Of a DNA stretch of 64,000 nucleotides, positions 8,811-17,338 are shown one piece after another (position 1 is the stretch's first letter; each line of letters opens with the position of its first letter). The notes under the pieces are model-generated. The model was not told the origin of the DNA. It ran no database searches and saw only the letters and a list, made by a program, of their open reading frames with translations. A program made the position numbers and the translations under genes. The stretch comes from an uncultured Helicobacteraceae bacterium (lineage in GTDB: Bacteria; Campylobacterota; Campylobacteria; Campylobacterales; Sulfurimonadaceae): assembly GCA_947311765.1 (NCBI GenBank), contig CAMZLS010000011.1, forward strand, positions 1 through 64,000, read 5' to 3'.

Positions 8811-9474
8811 AAATCTTTATTTCTCCACCATTTTCAGCGTAAACCATTAGTTTTGCAACATTAACTGTGCGATCACAACAGCGCTCAAGCTTACGCAGGG
8901 TTCCTAGAACTTTAACATATTCCATAGAAAGATCTTCTCCTTTTGTAATCTGCTTTAAAATATCTTTCTCTAAAATATCAAACAGATCATCACTTTGACT
9001 CTCTTCTACCATAACTTTTCGGTACATATCTTCAACATCACAAGTATCAAGTCTCTCGAAACATTTTGCAATATAAGCTAAAGCATTAATGGTGCTTTTA
9101 TGCAATAGAATGATTGTTGAATCAAGTGCTTCAAGGTTGCTTTCGCCTCTGCAGTGATCTTGCATGCGTTTAGCATATTTTTTGACACCTACTCCAATGC
9201 GAACAAGTTCATTATTCATTTTTAGATAAGAGACTAGCATACGAAGTTCTTGTGCTTCTGGACCAAAAAGAGCGAAAGTTTTTATGATTTCGTTATCTAA
9301 TATATTTGCATTGACTTGGAGCTGAAGTAGCTCTTCTTTGATGCTATCAAATTTTTTATAATCTCTATTTCTGTAGGCATCGAGAGTGAGAGTAGATGTG
9401 TTTGTGATATCGTTTAAAGAGCTGATAATAGTATTTCGAATCTCTTTTATTTTATTTTCATAGTGTGGTAGCAT
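8803..9474 (-). CDS. phoU: Phosphate transport regulator PhoU
   Basis: The 223-residue all-helical protein has two PhoU repeats. Repeat 1 contains ALFGPEAQELRMLVSYLKMNNELVRIG, and repeat 2 contains KVLGTLRKLERCCDRTVNVAKLM. It represses phosphate uptake and two-component signalling when phosphate is sufficient, acting at the cytoplasmic face of PstB. Here it is the first gene of the pst operon, whereas in E. coli it is last. It is divergent from pstS across a 138-base control region. Confidence 0.9.
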   Translation of the reverse strand: MLPHYENKIKEIRNTIISSLNDITNTSTLTLDAYRNRDYKKFDSIKEELLQLQVNANILDNEIIKTFALFGPEAQELRMLVSYLKMNNELVRIGVGVKKYAKRMQDHCRGESNLEALDSTIILLHKSTINALAYIAKCFERLDTCDVEDMYRKVMVEESQSDDLFDILEKDILKQITKGEDLSMEYVKVLGTLRKLERCCDRTVNVAKLMVYAENGGEIKIYE

Positions 9475-9523
9475 TATCTTTTTAGCCTTTTTGAAAGATT
9501 TTTTAAAAGTTTAACTGTGAAAT

Positions 9524-9562
9524 GTTACAAATGGATTACTTGACTCGTAACCTTCTTGTTAC
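9524..9562. promoter_or_regulatory. Pho-box-like repeats between phoU and pstS
   Basis: Short repeats TGTTAC (9523-9528), GATTAC (9534-9539), CGTAAC (9546-9551) and TGTTAC (9557-9562) recur at about 11-base steps, one DNA turn. A -10-like TATTAT lies at 9573-9578, ahead of pstS. Phosphate response regulators bind pairs of half-sites with an 11-base period, so this is a reasonable candidate operator for both divergent transcripts. The motif itself differs from the E. coli Pho box. Confidence 0.4.
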
Positions 9563-9612
9563 TAAATTCTTTTATTATTACAGTATCAAACTTATTGGAG
9601 GACATCATAATT

Positions 9613-10617
9613 ATGTTCAAAAAAATCGTATTCACCTTTATATTCCTTTGTGTAATTGTTACTGCTTCACATGCAGGAGATAAACTTAACGGTGCTGGCG
9701 CATCATTTCCTGCACCCCTTTACTATGATTGGGCATATCAGTATCGTAAAGCAACGCATAATCGTGTTAACTATCAGTCAATTGGCTCAGGCGGTGGTAT
9801 TAAGCAGATAAGCAATCGTATTGTTGATTTTGGTGCTTCAGATAAGCCTTTGAAGAGTAAAAAACTTACTAAAACTCAATTGTTACAGTTTCCAGCTGCT
9901 ATTGGCTCTATTGTAGTTGCTTTTAATATTGCAGGTATTAAAGATGAAACACTAAAGCTTAAAAACAGTGTTGTAGCTGATATCTTTACAGGAAAAATTA
10001 CAAAATGGAATGACCCAGCTATTACAGTAGACAACAAGGGTATTAATCTTCCTGATGAAAAAATCATTGTTGTTCATCGTTCAGATGGATCGGGTACAAC
10101 ATATAATTTTTCTTATTACTTGGATGGAAGTTCACAAAATTGGAAAGAAAATTATGGTGTTGGTAAAACTATAGATTGGTCTGTAGGTATTGGAGGAAAA
10201 GGAAATGAAGGTGTTGCTAATCTTGTAAAACAGACTCCTTTTTCTATAGGCTATATAGAAAGTGCTTATAAAGATAAAAACCATCTCTCAGCAGCAGTTT
10301 TGCAAACAAAAAGTGGCAAGTGGGTAGTAGCAAATGAAGAGAATTTTAAAGCAGCGGCGAAATATGCTTCATGGACAAAAGAGGATAACTTTTATGCGAT
10401 GCTAGCATTACAACCAGGTGATACTTCTTACCCGATTGTTGCAGCAACTTTTATTCTTCTTCCGAAAGAGAAAGTGGCAACAAACAAAAAAGTCATCGCT
10501 TTTTATGATTATGCTTTTAAAAATGGTGATAAATCTGCTAAAAAGCTAGGCTATATCCCTCTCCCAGAAGCAACTAAAAATATGATTCGTGAGTATTGGG
10601 CTACGAATATAAAATAA
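9613..10617 (+). CDS. pstS: Periplasmic phosphate-binding protein PstS
   Basis: The 334-residue protein begins with a Sec signal (FKKIVFTFIFLCVIVTASHA). The mature N-terminus contains NGAGASFPAPLYYDW and SIGSGGGIKQI, and the phosphate-binding block is HRSDGSGTTYNFSYYL. It captures orthophosphate for PstCAB. The frame is open from 9556, but the ATG at 9613 is preceded by GGAGG and starts exactly at the signal peptide. It is transcribed away from phoU. Confidence 0.96.
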   Translation: MFKKIVFTFIFLCVIVTASHAGDKLNGAGASFPAPLYYDWAYQYRKATHNRVNYQSIGSGGGIKQISNRIVDFGASDKPLKSKKLTKTQLLQFPAAIGSIVVAFNIAGIKDETLKLKNSVVADIFTGKITKWNDPAITVDNKGINLPDEKIIVVHRSDGSGTTYNFSYYLDGSSQNWKENYGVGKTIDWSVGIGGKGNEGVANLVKQTPFSIGYIESAYKDKNHLSAAVLQTKSGKWVVANEENFKAAAKYASWTKEDNFYAMLALQPGDTSYPIVAATFILLPKEKVATNKKVIAFYDYAFKNGDKSAKKLGYIPLPEATKNMIREYWATNIK

Positions 10618-10628
10618 GTATCTCTATC

Positions 10629-10653
10629 CTTCGCAACAACTTCTGTTGCGAAG
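10629..10653 (+). terminator. Hairpin after pstS
   Basis: A perfect 10-bp stem (10629-10638 with 10644-10653) and a 5-base loop lie 12 bases after the pstS stop. It is not followed by a T-run, so it may stabilise the abundant pstS message as much as end it. Confidence 0.55.
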
Positions 10654-10734
10654 AAAACTCTATTCGTCATTAAACAAACCCAAAGTCACATTATGCCACT
10701 ATGATAAAATCCTTACATGTAAAGAAAAAAATAG

Positions 10735-11511
10735 ATGAATTATATAAAGATACTTGGCTCAAATGGAACAAAGTCTGTTGGTGAAGGAACAACCTGTATT
10801 CAAGTTTCAGAAACTATACTGATAGATGCAGGAAATATCATAAATTCTCTTGGTAGTGAGGCTAAGAAAATCGAACATATTTTTTTAACACATTCACATA
10901 TTGATCATATCGTAGATCTTCCTTCTTTGATAGATTTATATTACGCCGACCAATCACATACCTTACAAATTTATGCACTTCAAGAGACTATTGATACTCT
11001 TAAAAAACATATATTTAATTTTGAGATATATCCTGATTTTTCTCAGATTAATCTTCAAAACTCTCTTAGTAAAACTTTACAATTCAACACAGTTTCTTAT
11101 GGAGAGTCTTATAGTATAGATGATATTACCTTGATGCCCGTAGAGACAAATCATACAGTAAAAAGCTGTGGCTATCTTATGTCAAAAGCTAGCAAGAGTA
11201 TTTTATTTACTTCAGATACTTACATTAATGACACAATTTGGAATATTCTTAATAAAGATAATAATATCTCTACAGTGATTACTGAGATCTCTTTTCCTTC
11301 TTCTATGGGTGAGTTAGCGCGTATAAGTAAACATTATACTCCTAAAATTTTAAGCCAAGAGCTTAAGAAGCTTAGACGTAGCGATATAAGTATTTATCTA
11401 ATGCATTTAAAACCCAACTTTATAAAAGAGATGCTTATTGAAATTGAGAATTACTCTTTATTGCAAAATGGTGGAGATGTTCTTAATGAAGGTTACATTA
11501 TACAGTGGTAG
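10735..11511 (+). CDS. Metallo-beta-lactamase-fold hydrolase, class II cyclic-nucleotide phosphodiesterase-like
   Basis: The protein has 258 residues. The metal motif is THSHIDH (H53, H55, D57, H58); further ligands are likely the His in VETNHTVKS, the Asp in LFTSDTY and the His in LMHLKP. The first motif followed by IVDLPSLID resembles the signature of class II 3',5'-cyclic nucleotide phosphodiesterases (CpdP/PDE1 family). The substrate is not proven. There is no signal peptide. An exact TTACATGTAA palindrome lies at 10713, just upstream of the start. It stands alone between pstS and the PiT gene, and a phosphate-related role is possible but only by position. Confidence 0.75.
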   Translation: MNYIKILGSNGTKSVGEGTTCIQVSETILIDAGNIINSLGSEAKKIEHIFLTHSHIDHIVDLPSLIDLYYADQSHTLQIYALQETIDTLKKHIFNFEIYPDFSQINLQNSLSKTLQFNTVSYGESYSIDDITLMPVETNHTVKSCGYLMSKASKSILFTSDTYINDTIWNILNKDNNISTVITEISFPSSMGELARISKHYTPKILSQELKKLRRSDISIYLMHLKPNFIKEMLIEIENYSLLQNGGDVLNEGYIIQW

Positions 11512-11594
11512 AAATTTAATAAAATTCTCGTAACTTCTTAAGTCAAAAATGGCTAAAATTCCAAAATAAAAATTTCAATCCAAGGACAGATCTC

Positions 11595-13241
11595 ATGGAG
11601 ATACAAACATTTAAAAAAATGCAAAAGCAGGCTTTGAAATCAAGTCAACCCGACTTTATTAAAATAGGCTTTGCACTTTTTTTTATGGTAGCCGTTCTTG
11701 TTTATAGCTTTTTAAGTAATGGCGGTATTCCAAATAGTATGTTTTTGGCAGTAGCGGCACTTTTTGGTGCTTATATGGCGATGAATATCGGTGCAAATGA
11801 TGTAGCTAACAATGTCGGTCCCGCAGTTGGCTCAAAGGCTTTAACCCTTGGTGGTGCTATTGTTATTGCGGCTATTTTTGAAGCTAGCGGTGCCTTTATC
11901 GCTGGTGGAGAGGTCGTTAAAACTATTAAAAAAGGAATTATTGATATCTCTGCTTTTGGCGGAAATGCTGATCCATTTATTTGGGCAATGATGGCGGCAA
12001 TTTTAGCAGCAGCATTATGGTTAAACTTTGCTACTGCGGTAAAAGCTCCTGTTTCTACAACGCACTCTATTGTTGGTGGCGTAATGGGTGCTGGGATTGC
12101 TGCTGCTGGATTTAGTATCGTATCGTGGGGGACAATGGGTAAGATAGCTGCTTCTTGGGTTATCTCTCCTATTCTTGGTGGCGTAATTGCGGCACTTTTT
12201 CTTTTTTCCATTAAAAAAAGTATTATATTTCAAAAAGATAGGATAGCCTCAGCTAAGAAATATGTTCCGATTTTTATATCTGTAATGGCACTCTCTTTTG
12301 TAACATATTTAACACTTAAAGGTTTAAAAAAAATATGGCCTGATATTGTCTCGTTTATAAATGATTTTATGTTCTTTACGCTTCCTGTTACAAAAAAACC
12401 TAGCTTAGTAACAGCTCTAGTTTTTGGTCTCATTATTGCGGTTATTGTTTATGTATGGGCGAAAAAACAGATCAATAAAAATGCACACAAACTGGAAAAT
12501 TCACGCCATAGCGTCAATCAGCTTTTTACTATTCCCCTTATTTTTGCTGCAGCACTTTTAAGTTTTGCTCATGGTGCCAATGATGTTGCTAATGCCATTG
12601 GACCTCTTGCGGCTATCAATGATGCGGTGATTAATGGAGGTATCTCTTCAAAGGCCGAGATTCCTTTTTGGGTTATGGCAGTTGGTGCGATTGGCATCTC
12701 TATAGGTCTTGCCTTGTATGGTCCTAAGCTTATAAAAACCGTAGGAAGTGAAATTACTGAACTTGATCAGATGCGTGCTTTTTCTGTAGCGATGGCAGCA
12801 TCTATTACTGTTATTATTGCCTCTCAGTTGGGTCTGCCTGTAAGTTCTACGCATATCGCGGTTGGCGGAGTTTTTGGTGTTGGCTTTTTGCGTGAATACT
12901 TACATGTAAGCGATATTAAAACTGTGATAGAAGATGAAAAAGAGATTCTTCAAGATGAGAAAAAACTTCTTCGTGCACTTAATCATGAGCTTTTTGCTCT
13001 TGAGAAAAAAAGTGAAAAAGAAAAATCAGATTATCAACGCATAATTGAATTATATAAAATGATAGAAGACGAAGAGATAAAAATAAAAGAGGCAAAAAAG
13101 ATTATTAAAACGGCAGAAAAAGTAAAATATGTAAAACGTGACGCGGTGAAGAAAATTATTGCTGCTTGGGTTATCACTGTTCCTGCTGCTGCAATTTTAG
13201 CGGCCTTTTTATTTTATACTATCAAAGGTATTATGGTTTAA
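11595..13241 (+). CDS. PiT-family inorganic phosphate transporter
   Basis: The 548-residue inner-membrane carrier shows the two inverted repeats of the PiT family, each with the GANDVAN signature (residues 66-72 and about 326-332) and with VSTTHS / VSSTHI blocks. It imports phosphate (or metal phosphate) by ion symport with low affinity and so complements the Pst system next door. A charged, coiled-coil-like insert (about residues 440-520) precedes the last membrane helix. An ATG with AAGGACAG upstream is the start. The gene carries one TTACATGTAA at 12900. Confidence 0.92.
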   Translation: MEIQTFKKMQKQALKSSQPDFIKIGFALFFMVAVLVYSFLSNGGIPNSMFLAVAALFGAYMAMNIGANDVANNVGPAVGSKALTLGGAIVIAAIFEASGAFIAGGEVVKTIKKGIIDISAFGGNADPFIWAMMAAILAAALWLNFATAVKAPVSTTHSIVGGVMGAGIAAAGFSIVSWGTMGKIAASWVISPILGGVIAALFLFSIKKSIIFQKDRIASAKKYVPIFISVMALSFVTYLTLKGLKKIWPDIVSFINDFMFFTLPVTKKPSLVTALVFGLIIAVIVYVWAKKQINKNAHKLENSRHSVNQLFTIPLIFAAALLSFAHGANDVANAIGPLAAINDAVINGGISSKAEIPFWVMAVGAIGISIGLALYGPKLIKTVGSEITELDQMRAFSVAMAASITVIIASQLGLPVSSTHIAVGGVFGVGFLREYLHVSDIKTVIEDEKEILQDEKKLLRALNHELFALEKKSEKEKSDYQRIIELYKMIEDEEIKIKEAKKIIKTAEKVKYVKRDAVKKIIAAWVITVPAAAILAAFLFYTIKGIMV

Positions 13242-13249
13242 GTGGTGCC

Positions 13250-13279
13250 TACATGTAAAGAGATTTTCTTTACATGCAA
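13250..13279 (+). terminator. Hairpin built from two facing TTACATGTAA-like copies after the PiT gene
   Basis: A one-mismatch copy (CTACATGTAA, 13250-13259) faces another (TTACATGCAA, 13270-13279). Their extended arms TACATGTAAAGA and TCTTTACATGCA pair into a stem of about 12 bp. It begins 8 bases after the PiT stop codon and is the likely 3' end of that transcript. Confidence 0.5.
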
Positions 13280-13282
13280 GAG

Positions 13283-13351
13283 ATCGCTTCACATTCGTTC
13301 GCAATAGCAGCAAATAATAGTCATTGCGAGGAATTTAGTGACATGGCAACC
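13283..13351. repeat. Dispersed intergenic repeat, two facing copies
   Basis: The segment holds an incomplete minus-orientation copy (TCGCTTCACATTCG..., 13284-13303) followed by a plus-orientation copy (TCATTGCGAGGAATTTAGTG..., 13321-13351). The same family is found at 17602-17692, 34803-34864, 47124-47152 and 49947-49983. It is a short, imperfectly palindromic repeat of the CATTGCGAGG...GGCAAT type seen between genes in many bacteria. Confidence 0.7.
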
Positions 13352-13356
13352 TAGGT

Positions 13357-13899
13357 TTATTTTACACTTGCTTTAATAATCTTCTGCGTCTCAAGTGGAC
13401 GGTCTCCATCATTAGTTGCAATATTGTTAAGCTTTTGAACCGCATCCATCCCATCAATGACTTTGCCAAAAATAGTGTGATGTCCATTTAGCCACGGCGT
13501 TGGTGCTGTTGTGATGAAAAATTGACTTCCATTTGTGCTTGGACCTGCATTTGCCATAGCCAAGATACCCGCTTTATCAAAAGTCACACCAGGTTTAAAC
13601 TCATCTTTAAATGCTTTGCCCCAGATAGACTTTCCACCACGACCAGAACCCTGAGGGTCTCCCCCTTGTATCATAAAATCTTTGATAATTCTATGAAAAA
13701 TTAAACCATTGTAGTAAGCATTTTTGATGTGAGTTGTAAAGTTCTCAACAGCCAAAGGGGCGATATCATCATAGAGTTCAAAGGTGATAGGACCTTGTGT
13801 TGTTTCTAATACAACGATAGAGTGTTTAGGAGCTACTTCGGTAGTAGCTCCAGCAGATAGTGTCATTAAAAATGCAAATAGTAGTGCAAATATGCGCAT
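13357..13899 (-). CDS. Periplasmic cyclophilin-type peptidyl-prolyl isomerase
   Basis: The 180-residue protein has a signal peptide (RIFALLFAFLMTLSAGA) followed by a short bacterial cyclophilin domain. Catalytic-site blocks are visible: FHRIIKDFMIQGGDP, GILAMANAGPSTNGSQFFIT and WLNGHHTIFGKV. It speeds cis-trans isomerisation of X-Pro bonds in exported proteins. The frame is open to 13935, but the ATG at 13899 has an AAGGAGAG site and starts the signal peptide. It is divergent from the outer-membrane protein gene. Confidence 0.92.
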   Translation of the reverse strand: MRIFALLFAFLMTLSAGATTEVAPKHSIVVLETTQGPITFELYDDIAPLAVENFTTHIKNAYYNGLIFHRIIKDFMIQGGDPQGSGRGGKSIWGKAFKDEFKPGVTFDKAGILAMANAGPSTNGSQFFITTAPTPWLNGHHTIFGKVIDGMDAVQKLNNIATNDGDRPLETQKIIKASVK

Positions 13900-13947
13900 T
13901 GTCTCTCCTTTTTTAAATAGCGTGAAGTATATCAAAATTAGGAATAC

Positions 13948-13973
13948 AATTTGCTTTACATGTAAAGCAAATT
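13948..13973. repeat. 26-bp perfect palindrome centred on TTACATGTAA
   Basis: Positions 13948-13960 are exactly complementary to 13961-13973. The centre is an exact TTACATGTAA (13956-13965) extended outwards by TTTGC / GCAAA. It lies between the divergent cyclophilin and outer-membrane genes, 16 bases before the latter's start. As RNA it would form a hairpin with almost no loop; as DNA it is a strong dimer-binding site candidate. Confidence 0.85.
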
Positions 13974-13988
13974 ATTTTAAGGAAAAAA

Positions 13989-14471
13989 ATGAAAAGAATT
14001 ACACTTTTAGCAATGAGTATGGTTTTAAGTACAGCACTGAATGCAGATATTAAATCGTATATTGGTGCAGGATTGGGTTTTATGGCTACACCTGATACTT
14101 CGGGAGCAGAAAATGGTATGGGTATGACGCTTCAAGGAGGAGTGAGAGGTTTTATCACTGATATGCCAGAAACAGGGGCACGTTTTGAGTTAAATAAATC
14201 ATTGATGGGGCTTAATGATGGCGATGCTTTAACATTTGCAACCTACATCACTTATGATATAAATATTCCAAACTCACAGCTTGCTATTCGCCCAAAATTT
14301 GGTCTTATCATTCCGAATGCTTCTGATGATGTTAACTCTCGCGATATGACATTCTCTTCAGGAGTTAGCGGAATTTTTAGCTTAAATGAGCAGATTGATC
14401 TTTATGTTGATTATACTGTTTTAGGTGAATTTATTACAAATTATTCTATAGGAGCGGAATTTAAATTTTAG
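13989..14471 (+). CDS. Small outer-membrane beta-barrel protein
   Basis: The 160-residue protein has a signal peptide (KRITLLAMSMVLSTALNA) and a mature part of alternating amphipathic strands (YIGAGLGFMAT, TLQGGVRGFI, LAIRPKFGLI, IDLYVDYTVLG). It ends in Phe (GAEFKF), the usual C-terminal signature of Bam-inserted barrels. The size fits an 8-strand barrel. The function is unknown. AAGGA lies 7 bases before the ATG. Confidence 0.75.
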   Translation: MKRITLLAMSMVLSTALNADIKSYIGAGLGFMATPDTSGAENGMGMTLQGGVRGFITDMPETGARFELNKSLMGLNDGDALTFATYITYDINIPNSQLAIRPKFGLIIPNASDDVNSRDMTFSSGVSGIFSLNEQIDLYVDYTVLGEFITNYSIGAEFKF

Positions 14472-14495
14472 ATAAAGTTTTACGCTTTATCTAAA
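14467..14495. terminator. Bidirectional terminator between the outer-membrane gene and msrB
   Basis: An 11-bp perfect stem (14467-14477 with 14485-14495) and a 7-base loop overlap the stop codons of both convergent genes. Confidence 0.65.
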
Positions 14496-14872
14496 CTAAG
14501 GCAGACTGAATTTATGCAATATCGCAATCTGGTTGGTTGAGGGCCATCAGAAAAAACATGACCTAAATGAGCATCACAGGTATTGCATAAAACTTCAACG
14601 CGCTCCATGCCATAGCTTTGATCTCTGTATTCTCTAATAGCCTTTGTGTCAATAGCTTCATAATAACTAGGCCACCCTGTACCCGAGTCAAATTTAGCTT
14701 CAGAACTAAAAAGTGGAGAATCGCAGCAGATACATTTATAAATTCCTTCTTCTTTAGAATCATAAAACTCTCCAGTAAAAGGAGCCTCAGTGCCATGTTC
14801 TCTTGCTACATTAAAGGCTTGCGGTGAGAGTTGTTTGCGCCACTCTTGCTCTGTTTTGATAATTTTACTCAT
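14480..14872 (-). CDS. msrB: Peptide methionine-R-sulfoxide reductase
   Basis: The product (130 residues from the ATG at 14872, 133 from the ATG at 14881) reduces methionine-R-sulfoxide in proteins. The two zinc CxxC pairs are CICC and CNTC, the core is [14 protein letters not shown], and the catalytic Cys is in LRYCINSV. There is no signal peptide, so it is cytoplasmic. The start overlaps the end of the upstream helicase-like gene, suggesting co-translation. I prefer 14872 ([11 protein letters not shown]), but either ATG is possible. Confidence 0.93.
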   Translation of the reverse strand: MSKIIKTEQEWRKQLSPQAFNVAREHGTEAPFTGEFYDSKEEGIYKCICCDSPLFSSEAKFDSGTGWPSYYEAIDTKAIREYRDQSYGMERVEVLCNTCDAHLGHVFSDGPQPTRLRYCINSVCLSLDKA

Positions 14873-16391
14873 TGAATTCATCCTCTAAGTCTGATGAGAT
14901 GAGATATAAGCTCTTAGAAGTTCGTCCTATCGCATGGCAGATATATTTTTCCTCTAAATGTGTCTCTTTTACGATAATCACATGCTCTCTTTGTAGATGA
15001 GAGAGTTCAGTAAATGTTGCAATAAGAATATGCTCGAAATCTTGGTTTAAAAGTCCTTCATCAGCTTTGTATATAAATGAAATATTGCCATAGTAACTAT
15101 TTATTTCATCTAAAAGTTTTAAGGCAAATTGTGAATGAGGTAGAACAATAAGAATACTGCTATGAGCTATGTCTTTAAGGTTTTCACGCAAAATTAACAT
15201 CACTTGCATAAAAGGATTTCCATGCATTAGATGAAAATTTTCATTTGTTATATTTTTAGGATTACTGCCATGAGAGCATAGTTGCAAAAAAGCACTTGGC
15301 ACACGAAATGAATGACTTAGGAGATAGTTTTTAGTGTCCGTATTGCTCTCTAGCGTGACTAAGCATAAGGTATTTTTAGCTTGTTGTTGTATTAGATAAC
15401 GAATAAATTCTTCATCTAAGAGATAGCTATCATCACAAAAAATAAGATCACAGGTCTGAAATTGATGTGAAAACATTTTTGGAGTAATTTTGGCAAAATT
15501 AAAAGATTCATTTTTGTAGAGTTTTTTATAATGTTGCGAAATAACTTGTTGAGGCGTTAAGATCCGTATAGAGAGCAGATCAATATCTATAATTGCATAT
15601 TCTATGATATCTAGGAGTTGTTTTTTAAGAAGGTCACATATTGCAAGTGTTGGCATTATGATAATAATTTTATATTCAGGGTGCATTAAGAGTTCAAAAA
15701 TTGACTTCAGTAAAATAAGTGTACTTTTACCTGTTCCGTACATACCGCTTAGTTTAGAAAAATTTGGTAGTTTATCTATAATAAAATTTTGTTGCTCTTG
15801 TGTGAGCAAGGCACTCTCATTATGTATATTGTCAGGTAAGATATTGAGATGGAAAAAAAGTGCGCCGAGTAAGGTATTTGCTGGAAGTGCTGTATCGAGT
15901 AATTCTAAGGCATTATGTAATTTTCTCTCAATATCTTCAGTCGTGTCATTGCAGAAAATAAGACGCTCCTGTGGCATAAGAGCATGAAAACTTGGATGAA
16001 GTTGCTCAAAATCTTCTTTGCTGAGATGCTCTAAGATTACAATATTTATTAGCGAGCAACCCTCTGTATGGAGTACTTCATTGAATTTTCTTTGAATAAA
16101 TTTATGAATTGAATCTATTTTAATATCTGTATGAGCTTTTTCATCTGGACTTGGAGATGAAACTGTAGCATTTTTCAGATCTTTCAACTCCCATGATACA
16201 TTATCAAAGAGGTATAATCCACGATGTGAATCAAAAAGAATAGAGACTATATTCTCTTTTTCATGACGATGAAAAATAGGAATTGATTCGTAAAAAGGGT
16301 ATTGGTGTAATGAGGCATACTCTTTTAGCGGAAGGTGTGAGCTTTTAGACTTTTGTTCTTGTTTGCTGGTAAAAAAATTTAAAAAACTCAT
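14865..16391 (-). CDS. P-loop protein resembling a superfamily I helicase
   Basis: The 508-residue protein has a poorly conserved N-terminal half (about 1-205), a P-loop in GMYGTGKST (about 220), a Walker B-like strand [13 protein letters not shown] and a C-terminal motif [15 protein letters not shown]. The last resembles motif VI of UvrD/Rep-type helicases (TRAxxxLYLV). The order fits a degenerate SF1A helicase of the type often joined to NERD-like nuclease regions. DNA or RNA unwinding is an inference. It is co-oriented with and overlaps msrB. Confidence 0.65.
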   Translation of the reverse strand: MSFLNFFTSKQEQKSKSSHLPLKEYASLHQYPFYESIPIFHRHEKENIVSILFDSHRGLYLFDNVSWELKDLKNATVSSPSPDEKAHTDIKIDSIHKFIQRKFNEVLHTEGCSLINIVILEHLSKEDFEQLHPSFHALMPQERLIFCNDTTEDIERKLHNALELLDTALPANTLLGALFFHLNILPDNIHNESALLTQEQQNFIIDKLPNFSKLSGMYGTGKSTLILLKSIFELLMHPEYKIIIIMPTLAICDLLKKQLLDIIEYAIIDIDLLSIRILTPQQVISQHYKKLYKNESFNFAKITPKMFSHQFQTCDLIFCDDSYLLDEEFIRYLIQQQAKNTLCLVTLESNTDTKNYLLSHSFRVPSAFLQLCSHGSNPKNITNENFHLMHGNPFMQVMLILRENLKDIAHSSILIVLPHSQFALKLLDEINSYYGNISFIYKADEGLLNQDFEHILIATFTELSHLQREHVIIVKETHLEEKYICHAIGRTSKSLYLISSDLEDEFNE

Positions 16392-16450
16392 AAATATGAC
16401 CTAAATAGATTAATTTGGAGAGATTATATCGAAATTTTTATGAAAGAAAA

Positions 16451-16473
16451 TTGCCGTAGTTGAGATACGGCAA
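16451..16473 (-). terminator. Intrinsic terminator of the HU gene
   Basis: On the minus strand an 8-bp stem TTGCCGTA / TACGGCAA with a 7-base loop is followed by TTTTCTTT (16450-16443). It lies 10 bases after the HU stop codon. This is a textbook rho-independent terminator. Confidence 0.85.
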
Positions 16474-16482
16474 AAAAGAAGG

Positions 16483-16767
16483 TTATTTACCAGCTTCAAC
16501 GCGGTCTTTGAGACCTTTACCGGCTTTAAACTTAGGAACCATTTTGTCTCCAGTAGTATAAGTTTTAGTAGTACCAGGAACTGTACCGCTTTTACCTTTT
16601 TGAAGCGCCGCACTAAAGCCTCCAAAACCTACTAAAGACACATCTTCTCTAGCTACCAATGCTTCGATTATAGCTTCAGTGAATGCTTTGATTGCCGCCT
16701 CAGCTTCAGTTTTTGTTTTATAATCACCGTTTTTTTGAACTAACTCTACGAATTGCGCTTTATTCAT
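16483..16767 (-). CDS. hup: HU-family DNA-binding protein
   Basis: The 94-residue histone-like protein bends and compacts DNA. It begins MNKAQFVELV and has the beta-arm region VGFGGFSAAL...KTYTTGDKMVPKFKAGKGLKDRV. The frame stays open to 16824, but the homologous N-terminus starts at 16767. It has its own terminator. A hairpin-forming sequence (16815-16835, TAGAAAC-AAGC-GTTTCTA core) lies in the upstream region and may be regulatory. Confidence 0.93.
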   Translation of the reverse strand: MNKAQFVELVQKNGDYKTKTEAEAAIKAFTEAIIEALVAREDVSLVGFGGFSAALQKGKSGTVPGTTKTYTTGDKMVPKFKAGKGLKDRVEAGK

Positions 16768-16871
16768 TCGAATGCCCTTATCATTAAAAAGATATGTGTA
16801 CCATATTAGAATCCCTAGAAACAAGCGTTTCTAAGGATGCAATGGTTCAACTAGGCATACTTTATACTCAC

Positions 16872-17096
16872 TTAGCTTAAAAATTTCTTCTTTTTATGGC
16901 TTTTATAGTCAAAATGTCCTATTTTAGGCATTTTTACTCGGTTTTTAAGTGAAAATAGTGTTTTTTCATGTATTGAAAATAGGCTTGATTGCACATTGTA
17001 TTTTATTTTACTTAGAAGGTTTAGTTTTGTGTGTGATGATATTGATAAAAAAACTTCGTCTAATCCGATGCGTTCTTGTTCTGTTAAGCTATTCAC
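16872..17096 (-). CDS. Small hypothetical protein downstream of an HTH regulator
   Basis: The 74-residue protein has a helical N-terminal half (LTEQERIGLDEVFLSI) and a basic C-terminus (KSHKKKKFLS). It overlaps the preceding regulator gene by 4 bases (ATGA), which supports its being translated. There is no signal peptide or recognisable domain. It may act with the regulator; this is inference from position only. Confidence 0.55.
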   Translation of the reverse strand: MNSLTEQERIGLDEVFLSISSHTKLNLLSKIKYNVQSSLFSIHEKTLFSLKNRVKMPKIGHFDYKSHKKKKFLS

Positions 17097-17338
17097 TTTT
17101 GATTCCCTAGTCGATTGATTTTTCTAACTATTCTAATAACATCTTCATCATCCAGTTTGCCTAGTAATTGCATAACCGCTTTTGCTGCTTGTGGTTTTGC
17201 ATTACCTAGTTTCCAATCTTGATATGTACGCATAGAAATTCCCAAATCTTTAGCCATCTCTTTTTGAGAGATTTTACGACCATTATTTTGGGCCTCTACT
17301 GCATTATGAAGAATATTAAAAAGATCACTGAGTTCCAT
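17093..17338 (-). CDS. Cro/CI-type helix-turn-helix regulator
   Basis: The 81-residue protein has an HTH at about residues 22-45: KISQKEMAKDLGISMRTYQDWKLG, here cited by its key Q-K-E-M...S-M-R-T-Y...W pattern. It is a single-domain DNA-binding protein of the xenobiotic response element class. A TATACG-N6-CGTATA dyad 158 bases upstream (17496-17513) is a candidate binding site. It is coupled to the downstream 74-residue gene. Confidence 0.8.
   Translation of the reverse strand: MELSDLFNILHNAVEAQNNGRKISQKEMAKDLGISMRTYQDWKLGNAKPQAAKAVMQLLGKLDDEDVIRIVRKINRLGNQK

Noticed and set aside
11771-12211. 146-codon open frame antisense to the PiT gene
   Set aside because: It is a shadow of the strongly conserved PiT repeat; its composition (Ala/Pro/Ile-rich) mirrors the sense codons.
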